Below are positions 1 through 11,383 of a DNA stretch of 64,000 bases, piece after piece. Location: assembly GCF_026212465.1 (NCBI RefSeq), contig NC_080062.1, positions 2,583,501 through 2,647,500 on the forward strand. Reading direction: 5' to 3'. The translations under genes and the position numbers were made by a program. Source of the DNA: Amaranthus tricolor. Its lineage: Eukaryota > Streptophyta > Magnoliopsida > Caryophyllales > Amaranthaceae. The notes beneath the pieces were generated by a model. The model worked only from the letters and a program-made list of their open reading frames with translations. It ran no database searches and was not told where the DNA came from. Within the stretch, counting starts at the first letter, position 1; each line of letters opens with the position of its first letter.

Positions 1-545
1 GTCAGAATTTGATATTAATGCAATGACTGTTAAAAATAGGAATAGAAAAAGAAGTAGTTGTTTGGATATAAGAAAAAAAGGTTCATAAAGTACTTTTTTC
101 AAAATATTAGGTGAAAATTAATTATAAGGTTGAATTTTTATTATTTACTTCTAAAATTTAAAATAATTATACTATATGGAGTAGTTGAAGATATTATATT
201 ATAAAAGTATACAGTGGACCTAACTTATTAAAAAGTATGATTAAAAGTTTAAAACCAATAAACTTGTTATAATTCAGGTAATTTTAACTCGACTATTTTT
301 CATAGTTAATTTTGAGTTGGATCCATTAAATATTTATTTAATGTTGGTGTTTTGCATTAATTTTTCCTTGAAATTGTAAATAATTTCCATAATATATGAA
401 TAATTAATTTTTGATTATAAAGAAAATAATTAAAGCCTTTAACTTGATAAATTAACCTAAATTTATGATACCGTTTCATCATGAAACGAGCTCATATAAG
501 CAGCCTATTGGTAAAAATAAATATTAAAAAACATTAAACACTAAT

Positions 546-790
546 TCTTAAATGAGACGGTCTCATGATGACACCATCTCAATTGGGCTGACTCAATATG
601 CACTTTCTGTCTTAAAGTAATCACTTATAACATTAGAGTGATCACTTATAATTTTAAAATAATCAATTCTTATAGTTTTAGAGTGATTATTACTTATAAC
701 CTTAAAACGATCACTCACGATCTTAAGATAATCAATTAAAAAATTAGTCTAATATATGAGCACGCCTTATACTGAGATGGTCTCATAAAA
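546..790. repeat. Foldback MITE, long form with GATCACTT repeats
   Basis: The ends are inverted copies built on gagacggtctcat (left) and gagatggtctcat (right). The inside repeats the motif agtgatcacttata several times. Related copies are at about 4126-4262, 47190-47320 and 53170-53345, and a poorer one near 44550-44880. No coding sequence. The class is uncertain because no target-site duplication was resolved. Confidence 0.6.
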
Positions 791-2795
791 GACGAGTTGA
801 ACATTAAAAATAACATTTATGACGACAAATTTCGGAAAATACGCTGCAAAATTGACTTTGAATTTCTGCTTATTCATTTTCATTTTTTTTATTTTAGTTG
901 AGTTTTAAAAATTCAGTCCAGTTATTATGCGCTTAATTTTATGTATTAAACAATTAACATTTTTCAATTCTTTCTTTGAGATCCTTTTTCTCTCTTCCGA
1001 GAAATTCCTTCAGATCTTACAGAAATACTTCCTATATATTATTCCATTTTTAAATTATTAAATATAATTTAATATGATGAAACTGAAAATGTTGTAGTTT
1101 TGTGTTTATTTGCAAATACCATTGTCTGCTACAGCGTATACTTGATTAAAAATATAATTTTTTGTTTCATTATACGTGTTATATTTTTATACGTATTATA
1201 TTTAATTTTTTATACGTAATTTAATAATTTATTAATATTATTAACCAATAATCTACATAGAATATAATTTTTTTATACATTAGTCGCAATTTATAAATAA
1301 ACTTAAATAATAAATAATTTAATAATCTCCACCGATTCAACATGTGAAGTGATGGGTTTATATTGTCTTCTTATTTCACTTTGTTTTATAGGCTCTAGTA
1401 TCCATACTCTTCTTATTGCTCATCCTCTTATGTTTTGTTCTTTATTCATTTCCCTCTATTTGTCATAATTTAAGTTTTGATTATAAATTAAAGTATATAA
1501 AATATATAATTTCAATTCATAATAATTGATCTTGAATAAATTATTAATATTGAATTTTATTAGTAGTAGGTAGAATTTCATAAATCACACACTAAAATAG
1601 TTCAATTTATGTCATGTCTTGCTTCAATTTTCTTTTACTTAAAATCAACTTGTCTTAACATTTGTTTGCAAAATAATCTTATTTTGTGATAATCTAATGT
1701 GTTTTTTTAGCGACAATCTCTTAGATTTATTTATTTATATTTGTGTAGCTAACATAATACTGATAGAATTAAAATTTTGATATTATTAGCGACAATTTCT
1801 TATATTTATTGATTTGATTATTTATTGAATTTGATTTACTTCTAATTGAATTTACTTTTACCTAATTAAATTTATTTTTACTAAATATTATTGTTAGGTA
1901 AACAAATAGAGTATTAATATCTCACTCTACAAATTTGGTTGTCGGCATGTCTTAACCCCAAAGCCTAACGTGAGATAATTATTATTAATCATAAACATTA
2001 TTTTACTCATCTCTTATTTGATTCATGAAGTTGTGAAATAATTGTAATTTTTTAATCCTAAATGATAATTACTTCCTCCGTCCCACATGTTATACTTTTT
2101 ACTCTTACTCTATTTTGATTTGTTTAATCAGATATGCTATATTTTTACTTTTTATTATGATCAACCTTTTTTCTTTTGTTCTCGTTTACATATTTAATTT
2201 ATCTTTTTATTTTATTTATGTATTTTTTATATTTTTGTTTAAAATATTAATTTTTTTCTCATTATTCTTGATATTTCCATAATATATACTTGTAGCAAAA
2301 TATTTTGGAATACCAAATTAAAAAAAAAAGCAACATCTTTAAAATTATTGGAGTAGTGGTCCTTCCAAATCATAAAAGATAAAAGCTATATTTAAAATTA
2401 TAGCAATCAAAAAATAATAGTATATGACATTTTTTTTTAAATTATTGCAATCATAGAACAAGAAATTACATTATTTAATTTATTTATATAAAAATTATTA
2501 ACCCTAAAAAGTTTATTTCCTGTTTATGATTTTGTTGATTGTAATCTAATGAAGTATGCATTATTGGCAATTTCAATGTATGAGCTTGGGGGTCCCCAAA
2601 TTGATTATCATTTACTAATAATTAGTAAACATCAAGTCAATCATTCTTATTAATGAATTGTTCAAATGAGAGAAGAGGGTAATAGTAATTAGTAAGCGAA
2701 AGTCATGCCTTAAACTACTTGTCTAAGCTATTACCATTATTCATATCCCGCTCATAAACGCTATAATTAAGATTCAAGAAGGAATAGAAATGACA

Positions 2796-3000
2796 GATCA
2801 TACCCTAGCGTTATCACGGGAGATATGGTATGATACTTTAAGCTCAGCTTTAATAGAATTGATAGAGTACCAATATAAAAATAAGGTGCAATTTCTTTTC
2901 AAAACAATTCATTTGCTAAGAACTCTGCAATTAAGCGTCCTTGGTGAATAGCAATTTTAGGATGCGTGGCTGACCTTTTGAAAAGTATTTTCAGGTGCAC
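2796..3000 (+). repeat. Degenerate 5S-rRNA-like sequence, possibly a Cassandra TRIM LTR relic
   Basis: Positions 2919-2999 follow the 3' two-thirds of a plant 5S rRNA: the internal-control stretch around ttaagcgt, then cttgg, then aggatg..tgacc, ending in ggtgca. Positions 2796-2820 resemble the 5' part (gatcatacc then a gcg..cacggg stretch). About 100 bp of unrelated sequence separates the two parts. It is too diverged and split to be a working 5S gene. Cassandra TRIM retrotransposons carry 5S-like sequence in their LTRs, which is the likeliest source. A simple 5S pseudogene is the alternative. Confidence 0.5.
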
Positions 3001-3361
3001 GTGAGTAATCGAGACCAAAATGTGTTGAAAAGACTCGTGTTAATATGTGAGACCAGTCTATAGCCTCCATAGGTAATTACTGACGGTCTAATGAGATTCA
3101 GTTGTTACATATGGAGGTCAAGTATAATAATAAAATTTATAGAATTAAGTATATGAATATTACCTCTTAACTCTTTAATTTTACTACAAAATATACAAAA
3201 ATCTCTTATTTTAATTTTTGCAATATAACAAAATTAAATAGTAGAGATAAATAAGATTTAATAAATTTGTTTGTAGATGAAGTCAAATCAAACAGCAGTA
3301 GTTTTTTGCACTTATCCACAAATGGCTGGCTTTCTAGTGAATTATAGCTGTCTTTTTTTAG

Positions 3362-3386
3362 CTTTTTAGTCAAAATACAACTAACC

Positions 3387-3455
<69 letters not shown>

Positions 3456-3558
3456 TGTGATTTGGAATGTCTAATTATTTGGAATGTTTAATTTCTAGTG
3501 AATGTTTAATTTGTGATTTAATGTAACTTTTTAGTCAAAATACAGGCTTTTTTTTTCC

Positions 3559-3621
<63 letters not shown>

Positions 3622-3660
3622 TCATATCTTAATAATCTTTTTAATAATTTGTGATTTGGA
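3362..3660. repeat. Duplicated segment with AAT/ATT microsatellites
   Basis: An (AAT)n run from about 3387 flips at about 3421 into an (ATT)n run ending about 3456, giving a perfect foldback of roughly 33 bp per arm. A second (AAT)n run lies at about 3559-3622. The flanks are duplicated too: ttttagtcaaaatac precedes both runs and gtgatttggaatgt follows both. This is a local tandem duplication of about 170 bp carrying the microsatellite. No gene. Confidence 0.8.
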
Positions 3661-4125
3661 ATGTTTTTGGCGTTATTGGGGATACTAACACTTCATACAA
3701 ACAAGTGAGTCCAGGATGTTAGTAGGAGCAATTTTCATTTGTAATTTGCAATTATTATTTATTTCTAATTAAAGTTCTCGAATTTAATTCTATTATCAAC
3801 AAGGCGATTATTTGGATGATAATTCGTATTTGATAACTCCATTTCTTTCATAGGTGTTGTATTCGGTTAAGTAGGGTCGTAGGGACGTTAAAAATATCTT
3901 CTTTATTTTTAACCCAATTTAACTACCAATTGACCATTTTATTAATTATTATTGATGCATAAAAAATCTACAGATTAAAAGATTTCGAGTAAGATACTTG
4001 ACCCGTATTTTTGGGCCTCTTTATTTTACTTTGATGGGTTATGGGCCTCTTTTGTTAGAGCTTTGGTCGTTTTGATTTGTTAGCAACTCGTCTTGTATGA
4101 AATTATTTTCTTAATTATTCCATTT

Positions 4126-4262
4126 ATAATGAGACGAGTTCATACAGTTAGTTTATTTTTGTAAATGATCACTTTAAAATTGTAAATGATTACTTTAACT
4201 CACTAAATATATATAAGTCAGCCCAATAGACATTTTTTCTTACCATGAGACTGTTTCTTTTA
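4126..4262. repeat. Foldback MITE (long family), degenerate
   Basis: The left end has gagacgag, the right end has catgagactg, and the inside has aaatgatcacttt twice. It matches the family at 546-790. It lies about 340 bp upstream of the TBL-A acceptor. Confidence 0.5.
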
Positions 4263-4603
4263 GAAATATGTGGATTTGTTGAGCTTCGACTTTTAGTTAG
4301 TGTATGTATTACAAAGAGTTATTCTTGTTAGAGACAGAATCTCAGTGTGAAATTTAAAAATAAGGAGTTTATATTCTCATAATTCATATTAATTGGGTTA
4401 TTTAAGCTATGTTGGGGCGTATCTCATTGTCTCATTGTGAATTAAAATCGAGCATTTAGTTACACGTTTTGAGATATATTAAATATCTAAAAAATTAGTA
4501 TCGTTAATAATTTTATTAATTGTGTCATTTAATTAGGTAGATTGAGATTTTATTTAATATAGTTTCATTAATTTTTAACTCTTTTTTTTCAATTAATTTT
4601 TAG

Positions 4604-5428
4604 GTAGAATATCCATATGATGTCTCCTACACTAAAGATGAGCATTACAAACGTTGGTGGTATCAAAACTACAACTTCACGGTAGCAATGTACACAAGTC
4701 CTTTCCTAGTGAAGTTTCAAGAGAACGACCCGAACGGGCCATCAGGAACGGGTATTTTTGGGCTTTTCTTAGACGAGGTCGATGAGGCTTGGTCGACCCA
4801 AATCGACGAGTTTGATTACATTATTGTATCCGCTGGCCATTGGTTTTTCCGATCCATGATGTACTACGAGAAGAAAACCCTCATTGGGTGTCGTTATTGC
4901 GACATTCAAAATATCACCGACTACACCATCACGTATGGTTATCGAAAGGCGTTTCGGACAGCGTTTCGGGCAATTTTGGAGAGGGAAAATTTTAAGGGTG
5001 TAGTGTATTTAAGGTCATTTGCACCATCACATTTTGAAGGGGGGGAATGGAACAAAGGTGGGAATTGTTTAAGGAAAAAGCCTTATAAAAGTAGTGAAAT
5101 TAGTTTACAAGGGATTGATTTGGACTTGTACATGGCCCAAATAGGGGAATTTAAGGTGGCCCAAAAGATGGGCCTACAAAAAGGCCAAAAGTTTAGGCTT
5201 ATTGATTTGACACAAACCTCATTGATGAGGCCAGATGGGCACCCAAGTAGATTTGGGCATTGGCCCAATGAAAATGTGACCTTGTACAATGATTGTGTTC
5301 ATTGGTGCTTACCTGGGCCCATTGATACTTGGAATGATTTTCTACTTGAGATGCTAAGAAGTGAAGGAAAGATGTTTAAGGAGGACATGTTGCTACATTC
5401 AAAGGAGAGAAAGTTGAAAAGTACATAA
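4604..5428 (+). CDS. TBL-A: trichome birefringence-like O-acetyltransferase, last exon only
   Basis: This exon encodes 274 residues of the C-terminal half of a TBL/PMR5-family (PC-Esterase) protein, expected to O-acetylate wall polysaccharides in the Golgi. It opens after a TAG acceptor with V-E, exactly as exon 2 of the other three TBL genes here, so it is read in phase 0 with no start of its own. Visible features are the KRWWYQNYNFTVAMY block, a SAGHWFFR block, [16 protein letters not shown] and the family DxxH motif in [11 protein letters not shown]. The C-terminus runs about 20 residues past the family end (lysine-rich, ending KLKST), unlike TBL-B to D. The exon with the signal anchor and GDS motif is not in the window. 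Without it I cannot say whether the gene is intact. The reading frame of this exon is open and well conserved, which argues for function. Confidence 0.88.
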   Translation, partial: VEYPYDVSYTKDEHYKRWWYQNYNFTVAMYTSPFLVKFQENDPNGPSGTGIFGLFLDEVDEAWSTQIDEFDYIIVSAGHWFFRSMMYYEKKTLIGCRYCDIQNITDYTITYGYRKAFRTAFRAILERENFKGVVYLRSFAPSHFEGGEWNKGGNCLRKKPYKSSEISLQGIDLDLYMAQIGEFKVAQKMGLQKGQKFRLIDLTQTSLMRPDGHPSRFGHWPNENVTLYNDCVHWCLPGPIDTWNDFLLEMLRSEGKMFKEDMLLHSKERKLKST

Positions 5429-8293
5429 TATTCTCTCGTTTCACTCGTTTTGTTACATTTTCTATTTGGGAAAACCGTATTTCTGGTACTATTATACTAT
5501 ATTTTAAAATAGATAATGTAACTATATTTTTTTCTACATCTGATATATAAATTTAACTTTCTTTTTTTACATCCTCACCATGTTTCACCTATTATTTTCT
5601 TTTTTTTCACTTATTTTCTATTATACTTTAAAAAATACTAAAAACATGAATGTAGCGATTTGATGGGATTGAGGAATATGTGACTTACTTAAGGAATATT
5701 TTGTATTGTTTGATGGATTTAATTATTTCAAGAATTATTTATGATTGTATACAATGGAGCAAAAAGTGCCTATTTATGGGGTTAAATACGGTTTTATTCT
5801 TTGCTAGGAAGTTGGATGTTGCATCAAATTCTTTTCTCCCAATTTTCTTGCAAACCCATGATTTTAGCTCTAGAAAAATTTACCAATTATACATAAAATT
5901 CGTCAAATATTGCTAATCATATTCACCTTTATCCAAGACAAGGAAATATATAATCATACACATATTATAATCCAGGAACTTCTATTCACGTGTAATCATA
6001 TTAAAGTCATTTCTAAATATAATTTTTCCGCCACTCTATACTACTTCATTCATATTCCAACCTAATAAAGTATATATTTCTATGTAAGGAGTACTTCTCT
6101 TTTTAGGTATACAACTGAATATAAAAGGGTTTAATTAATTACTATCATTTGATCATAAACCAAATCGTAACACTAATAAAATTTTACTTCAATTAAAAGC
6201 AAAATTTACTAACATATTTAGTGCACACCAAAAGAATATAAAGCACTTCTTTTAAGAATAAGCATTAATTCCTCCACAATGATAATACTTTCTCATTATA
6301 AGTTGTTTACAGTGAAAAGGATCTGAAAACGCCATCTTGAATATTGAGCACTTTACTTTTAAACCATTTCTTTGTCAATAATAATAATAATTCAAAAGTG
6401 AAGAAACAAGAATATAAAGTACATTTTACTTGATCACCGGAATTCCACAGGTAATATCAATTCCTTAAATCTTTATTTATGAATTATAGGTCATTATATA
6501 CTTGTAATTATATAGTATGCACGTTTTTACTAATTAGGTCACGAACGCTACAAATAACGATTTAGTGCCATGATAATTAAGAAGATGAATCAACTCAATT
6601 TTTAATTTAGGCTTAAATTAATAGTTTATATGGTACAATATTAAAATTTATTCCCTCTATTTTTACATTTTTATAATATACTTGTGAATTTTTCACTAAT
6701 TTTATTTTAATATTTTTTTATTATTAATGATTATCATCATGAGAATATCAAGTAGTAATGAAGAGAATAAATATAAAAATATCAAAATCTTTGTTTGTCT
6801 GGGCAAGGATGTTGTTCGATATAAATAGCTAGCAACCAAGAAAACACTAAACGTATAATTTCTTTGTTCTAAAGTATGTGTAATATTAGAAATATTGCAC
6901 TATTTATTTATCATCCTTAATTATAATTAGTTTTTAATCTATAAGTTTAAACATAGTAAGGTTTGATCGGTTTACTTCGTTTCAAAGCAAAAATTATTAA
7001 TATTAAATTATTATACTCTATTCAATATACTAATATAATTCAACCCTAAATATTTCTAATTGCACATAATTAAAAATTATAAAAATTAAAATTAATGAAT
7101 ATTACATTGAGACAAACCAAACAAAATCTTACTTAAATATATTTTGACATCTGAATTAAGAATAAAATATAAATTAAAAGTAATTAGTAAATGATTTCAA
7201 AAAATCAAATAAGACAAATCATTTTTGTATCTTTTGTGCAGTTGCATTTTGTTATCATTTTTACATTAAGTTCATATATTCACGTACAACCATTGTGTTT
7301 ATTTACTTTTATAATCTTTGTAAAATTACTAGTATAATAAATAAATGATAAATATATAATTTTTCTGGAATAATAAAAGTTTACAAAATAGTATTTTAAA
7401 TTTAAATATGTATTGTTACTTATATAGTAATATACATACATGTGTCGTTATTGTTTAATTCCATTCATAACTTAAACCTCTTTTTTGTAATTTAGCAAGA
7501 TTGGTTAAAAATATATTATAAATTTGTTATAAAAAAATCTTTTAAATATCGTATATAGCACTGATAAATACCTAGTATATAATATAATGTGAAAGCGATC
7601 GACAAAGTATGAATTATATTGAATATAATGGTTTAAATATGTACCAATAAGCTAGACAAGTTATGCAATAAGATGAATTCAAAATAATTAACAAATAAGA
7701 ACACCCACTTTACTTGTATATTGGAGGTAAAACTGATCGTATTTCTCTAGTCCTCTCTATAATGGGAGTATGAGTATGAATTGTTCGTCACCTTCTCTTA
7801 TTCAGACCCTTCTTTCGAGCGGGACTTTGGTCAATGATGATGATGTTTTTATGATATGGAGTTACTATTTACTAGCTTATTCATGTACAACACATGTATT
7901 GCTTAAGTTCAGATAACTATGGAATGTGAAAAGAAATATGGGGAGAGATATATTACATAAGCATGAAAGACTTGAAAAAAGGATAATTAGCTCTAGCATG
8001 AGCTCTCCTCGAGTAACGATGCATAAAAATGCCCTTATGTAAATATAGCAAATGAGTTGTGGATAGGGCTGAATACAATCCCAATCGATTTAGTATGACT
8101 AGACAAAAAATTTTAGTCTCGAAATTCTTAAGATCATACGGGACATTAAAATGATAAAATCAAACCGGAACAAACTGTTTTAATCTAATCTACTATTTTT
8201 TTCTTTTTAACTCTTTTATTCCAAATTAATATATTTGTTTATACAAATATTTCGCACCTGCATTCATCAAATATAATGATTTGTAATTAGTTG
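5429..8293. other. Intergenic AT-rich sequence, no gene seen
   Basis: This is TBL-A 3' flank and spacer up to the copia element. The only recognisable item is a degenerate SINE-like tail at about 7749-7846. Short open frames (for example 5680-5916) have no recognisable domain and no codon-like composition. Confidence 0.6.
7749..7846 (+). repeat. Degenerate SINE-like copy with GAT tail
   Basis: It follows the same order as the better copies at 50398, 56188 and 62070: gggagtatgagtatg, a pyrimidine-rich ccttctctt block, cagaccct, gagcggga, then gatgatgatg. It is more diverged than those copies. Confidence 0.4.
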
Positions 8294-8298
8294 ATTAC

Positions 8299-8455
8299 TA
8301 TTAGAATAATATCTTTATGATTCTTAGAATATTATGTCAATATTTTGATTATAAGCAAAATCTTTGTAATTATTTAGTTTCCATAACTTAGGAGTATATC
8401 TTGTATATATTGCATATTGATTTAATGACAAATCAAGTGAAAATCATTTCCAGTA
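8299..8455 (+). repeat. 5' LTR of the copia element
   Basis: It begins tattagaataata and ends ttccagta, 157 bp, and matches 13011-13167 with about 7 substitutions and no gaps. It is preceded by the target duplication ATTAC. Confidence 0.9.
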
Positions 8456-8567
8456 TTTTATCATTGCCTAGGTTGTGATCTCCTTTCTTCCTCCATTTCT
8501 CTTGGTTGTGTCGCCACCTCTTGGTTGTGTCGCCTCCTTCATTTGCCTTCCTTCCCTTTCTCTTCTC

Positions 8568-9366
8568 ATGGCTTCTTCCACAAAATTACACCCGGCTACC
8601 CTCTTTACTAACATCAAAACTTGTGTTCCTATCCAACTTGATGATGAAGGACTTAATTACAATACTTGGGTTACTCTTTTTCAACTTCAATGTCGGGCTA
8701 ATCTTGTCGACGATCATATTACTCCCAAGGACTCATCAAAAACATCGGATGCTATGGATTCTGAGTGGAAACGTCTCGATGATATTGTTCGCACATGGAT
8801 TTATAGCACTATTAGTCCTTTTCTTCTTCCTTCTATTGTTCGTTCCGAAGATAGTGCTCTTGCTGCTTGGAATCACCTTAAAAAACAATTTTCAAAACAA
8901 TAAAACTTCCCGTATCCTTCACCTTGAATCCCAATTTAATGATCTCTCCCTTTCTAACTTTCCTCATGTAAAAGCCTATTGCAATGAGCTCCAAAACCTT
9001 GCTACTATCCTTACTAATCTTGGCACCACTATCTCGGACAATCGATTAGCCCTTCAACTCCTTCATGGTTTATCTTCCGATTACCGTCCTTTCAAGTCCA
9101 CGGTTCAACACATGAAACCTCTTCCCTCTTTTGATGATCTCCGCTCTATGTTGGAATTAGAAGAGCATTCATATGTTAAGGATAAAATTCCTCCTCAAGA
9201 TTCGGCCCTTGTTTCACAAAATTTGGAGAAATTTGAAAAATTGGACTTCCAGGGCATCACCACCACCACCGCCACCCACCATGGTGGCCGCTGGCAGCCA
9301 AGGCGTGGTGACCGGACCTACCGTAACTACCAGCAGCCCCATGGTGGCCGTGGCTCATTCCAGTAG
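8568..9366 (+). pseudogene. Copia gag (UBN2-type), broken
   Basis: The start is taken at the ATG at 8568 (MASSTKLHPATLF). The first part, to about 8890, reads in one frame and contains the Y-N-T-W and WNHLKKQFS segments typical of copia gag. The rest, from about 8890 (KTSRILHLESQFNDL onwards), continues in another frame to a TAG at 9364-9366. A frameshift near 8890 therefore separates the halves. The following G/H/P-rich stretch is where the zinc knuckle would be, and I could not see an intact CCHC. Confidence 0.85.
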
Positions 9367-9649
9367 CAGTAGGTTCCTTTTCAATCACCAAGATCTTTTG
9401 GATCAGGCCTAATACCTCCAGGCCCAAACTCCAATTCATGGGCTCAATTCCCTTATCAAGGCTGGTATCCTTCTCCTTGGGCTGTTCCACCTTGCCCTCA
9501 TCCTACACAGCAGTAGGCTTTTATGTCACGCCATATGCCACGGCCCAAATCTCATTCTGGGTCTGGCATACTTGGCCCACATCCAGCACAAAGTTTTTGT
9601 TCGCTCTTCCTCTTCAAATGGGTATTGTCCTACCGATATTGACTAAGCA

Positions 9650-11286
9650 ATGCATACTCTTTCTCTTTCTTCTCCGGATGAAAAATTTTATATGGATATC
9701 GGTGCTACGTCTCACATGACACATTTCCAAGGTATTTTCTCTCACTATTCTCCTTTAAAGCATTATTTTAATAATGCTATTATTGTCGGAAATGGTCATC
9801 TGATTCCTGTTCTTGGTCACGGACATGTATCTATCCCTTCCCCTACCCAACAATTAACCTAACAAATGTTCTTCATGCTCCTAACCTTATCAAAAACCTC
9901 ATTTCAGTCTGCAAATTTACTCATGAAAATAATGTTTCTGTTGAATTTGATCCCTTCGGGTTTTCTGTGAAGGATTTGGCCACAGGGAGCATCATTCTTC
10001 GATCTAATAGCACTGGTGATTTATATCCATTCCAATCAACACATGGAGTTTCCTCTTCATCTACCCCTTCATCGGCTTTCTCCATTTTGTCTTCTATCAT
10101 ATGGCATTCTCGCTTGGGTCATCCGGGCAAAGGAGCTCTAAAATCTTTATTTTCTTTTAGTTTGATCAAATATAATAAAAATCCGTTTTTTTGTCATTCT
10201 TGTCATTTAGGAAAACATGTTAGACTTCCCTTTCCTAATTCTACTCATGTTAGTTCTCGTCCCTTTGAAATACTACATAGTGATTTATGGACTTCTCATG
10301 TTTCAAGTCCGTCTGATTATAAGTATTACGTTTTATTTCTTGATAATTACTCAAATTATTTATGGACTTTTCTTTTGCTTCGCAAATCCCAATTTTATGA
10401 CATATTTTTCAATTTTTATACCTTTGTTCAAACTAAATTCGAGCTTAACATCAAATCTTTTCAATGTGATCATGGGGGCGAATTCGATAACAAATTATTT
10501 CATAAATTTTGTCTTGATCGGGGTATTTTTCTTCGCTTTTCTTGTCCTCATACATCTTCTCAAAATGGCAAATCAGAACGCAAAATACGTTCCATCAATA
10601 ATATTGTTCATACTTTGTTATGCCATGCGTCTCTTCCTCCTTCTTTTTGGCCTCACGCCTTAAACACCGCTACTTATCTTCTCAATATTCTACCTTCCAA
10701 ATTACTTCACCATCTAACTCCAACCCATTTACTTTATCATCAAACCCCCTCTTATACTCATCTTCGGGTTTTTGGTTGTCTATGTTTTCCCTTATTTCCC
10801 GCCACCACTATTCATAAATTACAACCCCGCTCATCTTCATGTGTCTTTTTGGGTTACCCGTCCTCACATCGTGGATACAAATGCTATGATATCTCCTCCA
10901 ATAAAATCATCATTTCTCGTCATGTCCTTTTTGACGAATCCACCTTTCCTTTTTCCCGTTCAACTCCTCCTCGTTACCAAGATTATGCTTTTTATGAAGA
11001 AGGCTCTCCTTTGGCCATCCTCACTGACAACGCCCAGCCTACATATACTAACCCACCTTGCTCCAGCCCACCTCCTTGTCATGGATCAATGTCTGGCCCA
11101 GTTACACAACCCACAGAAACTCCCCGTCCACTCCCTCTCCTTGAGTATCACCCCCCTTCTCCCTCGTCTGGGCCTGCTCCAAGCCCAATTCCCACATCCC
11201 CACCCCAACACAGCCCAGTATCCTCACCCAACACCCCTACACATCCCAGTACCCTTATTCCCCATTCTCCCAAGTTCACATTCTGA
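9650..11286 (+). pseudogene. Copia protease-integrase region, broken
   Basis: The protease motif appears as DIGATSHMT, where the family has D-T/S-G, so the catalytic region is altered. A frameshift near 9850 joins to the frame of the pre-integrase zinc finger (WHSRLGHPGKG ... CHSCHLGKH). The integrase core shows its three acidic residues in HSDLW, QCDHGGEFDN and GKSERKIR. A proline/serine-rich tail ends at 11286 in a frame different from the RT that follows. Confidence 0.85.
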
Positions 11287-11383
11287 CCCCGTCCCAACAA
11301 CTGGGCCAGCCTCTCACGGCCCACTTTCCCCTACTTCTAATTCTGCTATTCCTACACACCAATTATTTACCTAGCAACCCGAC

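Larger units (their letters stand above)
1..4603. other. Gene-free AT-rich stretch, probably the last intron of TBL-A
   Basis: I see no exon here. In the three complete TBL genes of this window exon 1 ends in a GDS-containing segment followed by gtaag/gtaaa. No sequence encoding that segment is present in these 4.6 kb. A T-rich tract and TAG at 4601-4603 form the acceptor of the TBL-A exon. If exon 1 exists it lies to the left of the window, so the intron would be at least 4.6 kb (sister introns are 1.9, 3.2 and 4.0 kb). The stretch holds foldback repeats, a 5S-like relic and AAT microsatellites, listed separately. Confidence 0.6.

Noticed and set aside
2072..2350. Possible Stowaway MITE starting at acttcctccgtcccac
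   Set aside because: No matching right-hand inverted end or TA flank found.
2919..2999. Functional 5S rRNA gene
   Set aside because: Many substitutions, interrupted 5' part, and no tandem neighbours.
5083..5289. Minus-strand frames inside TBL exon 2 (also at 53918-54103, 61171-61389 and 61411-61644)
   Set aside because: Antisense shadows of strongly coding exons.
5680..5916. 78-codon open frame on + after TBL-A
   Set aside because: No domain, no codon bias, in AT-rich spacer; expected by chance.
9257..9490. Minus-strand Gly/His-rich frame
   Set aside because: Shadow of the His/Pro-rich end of the copia gag on the other strand.
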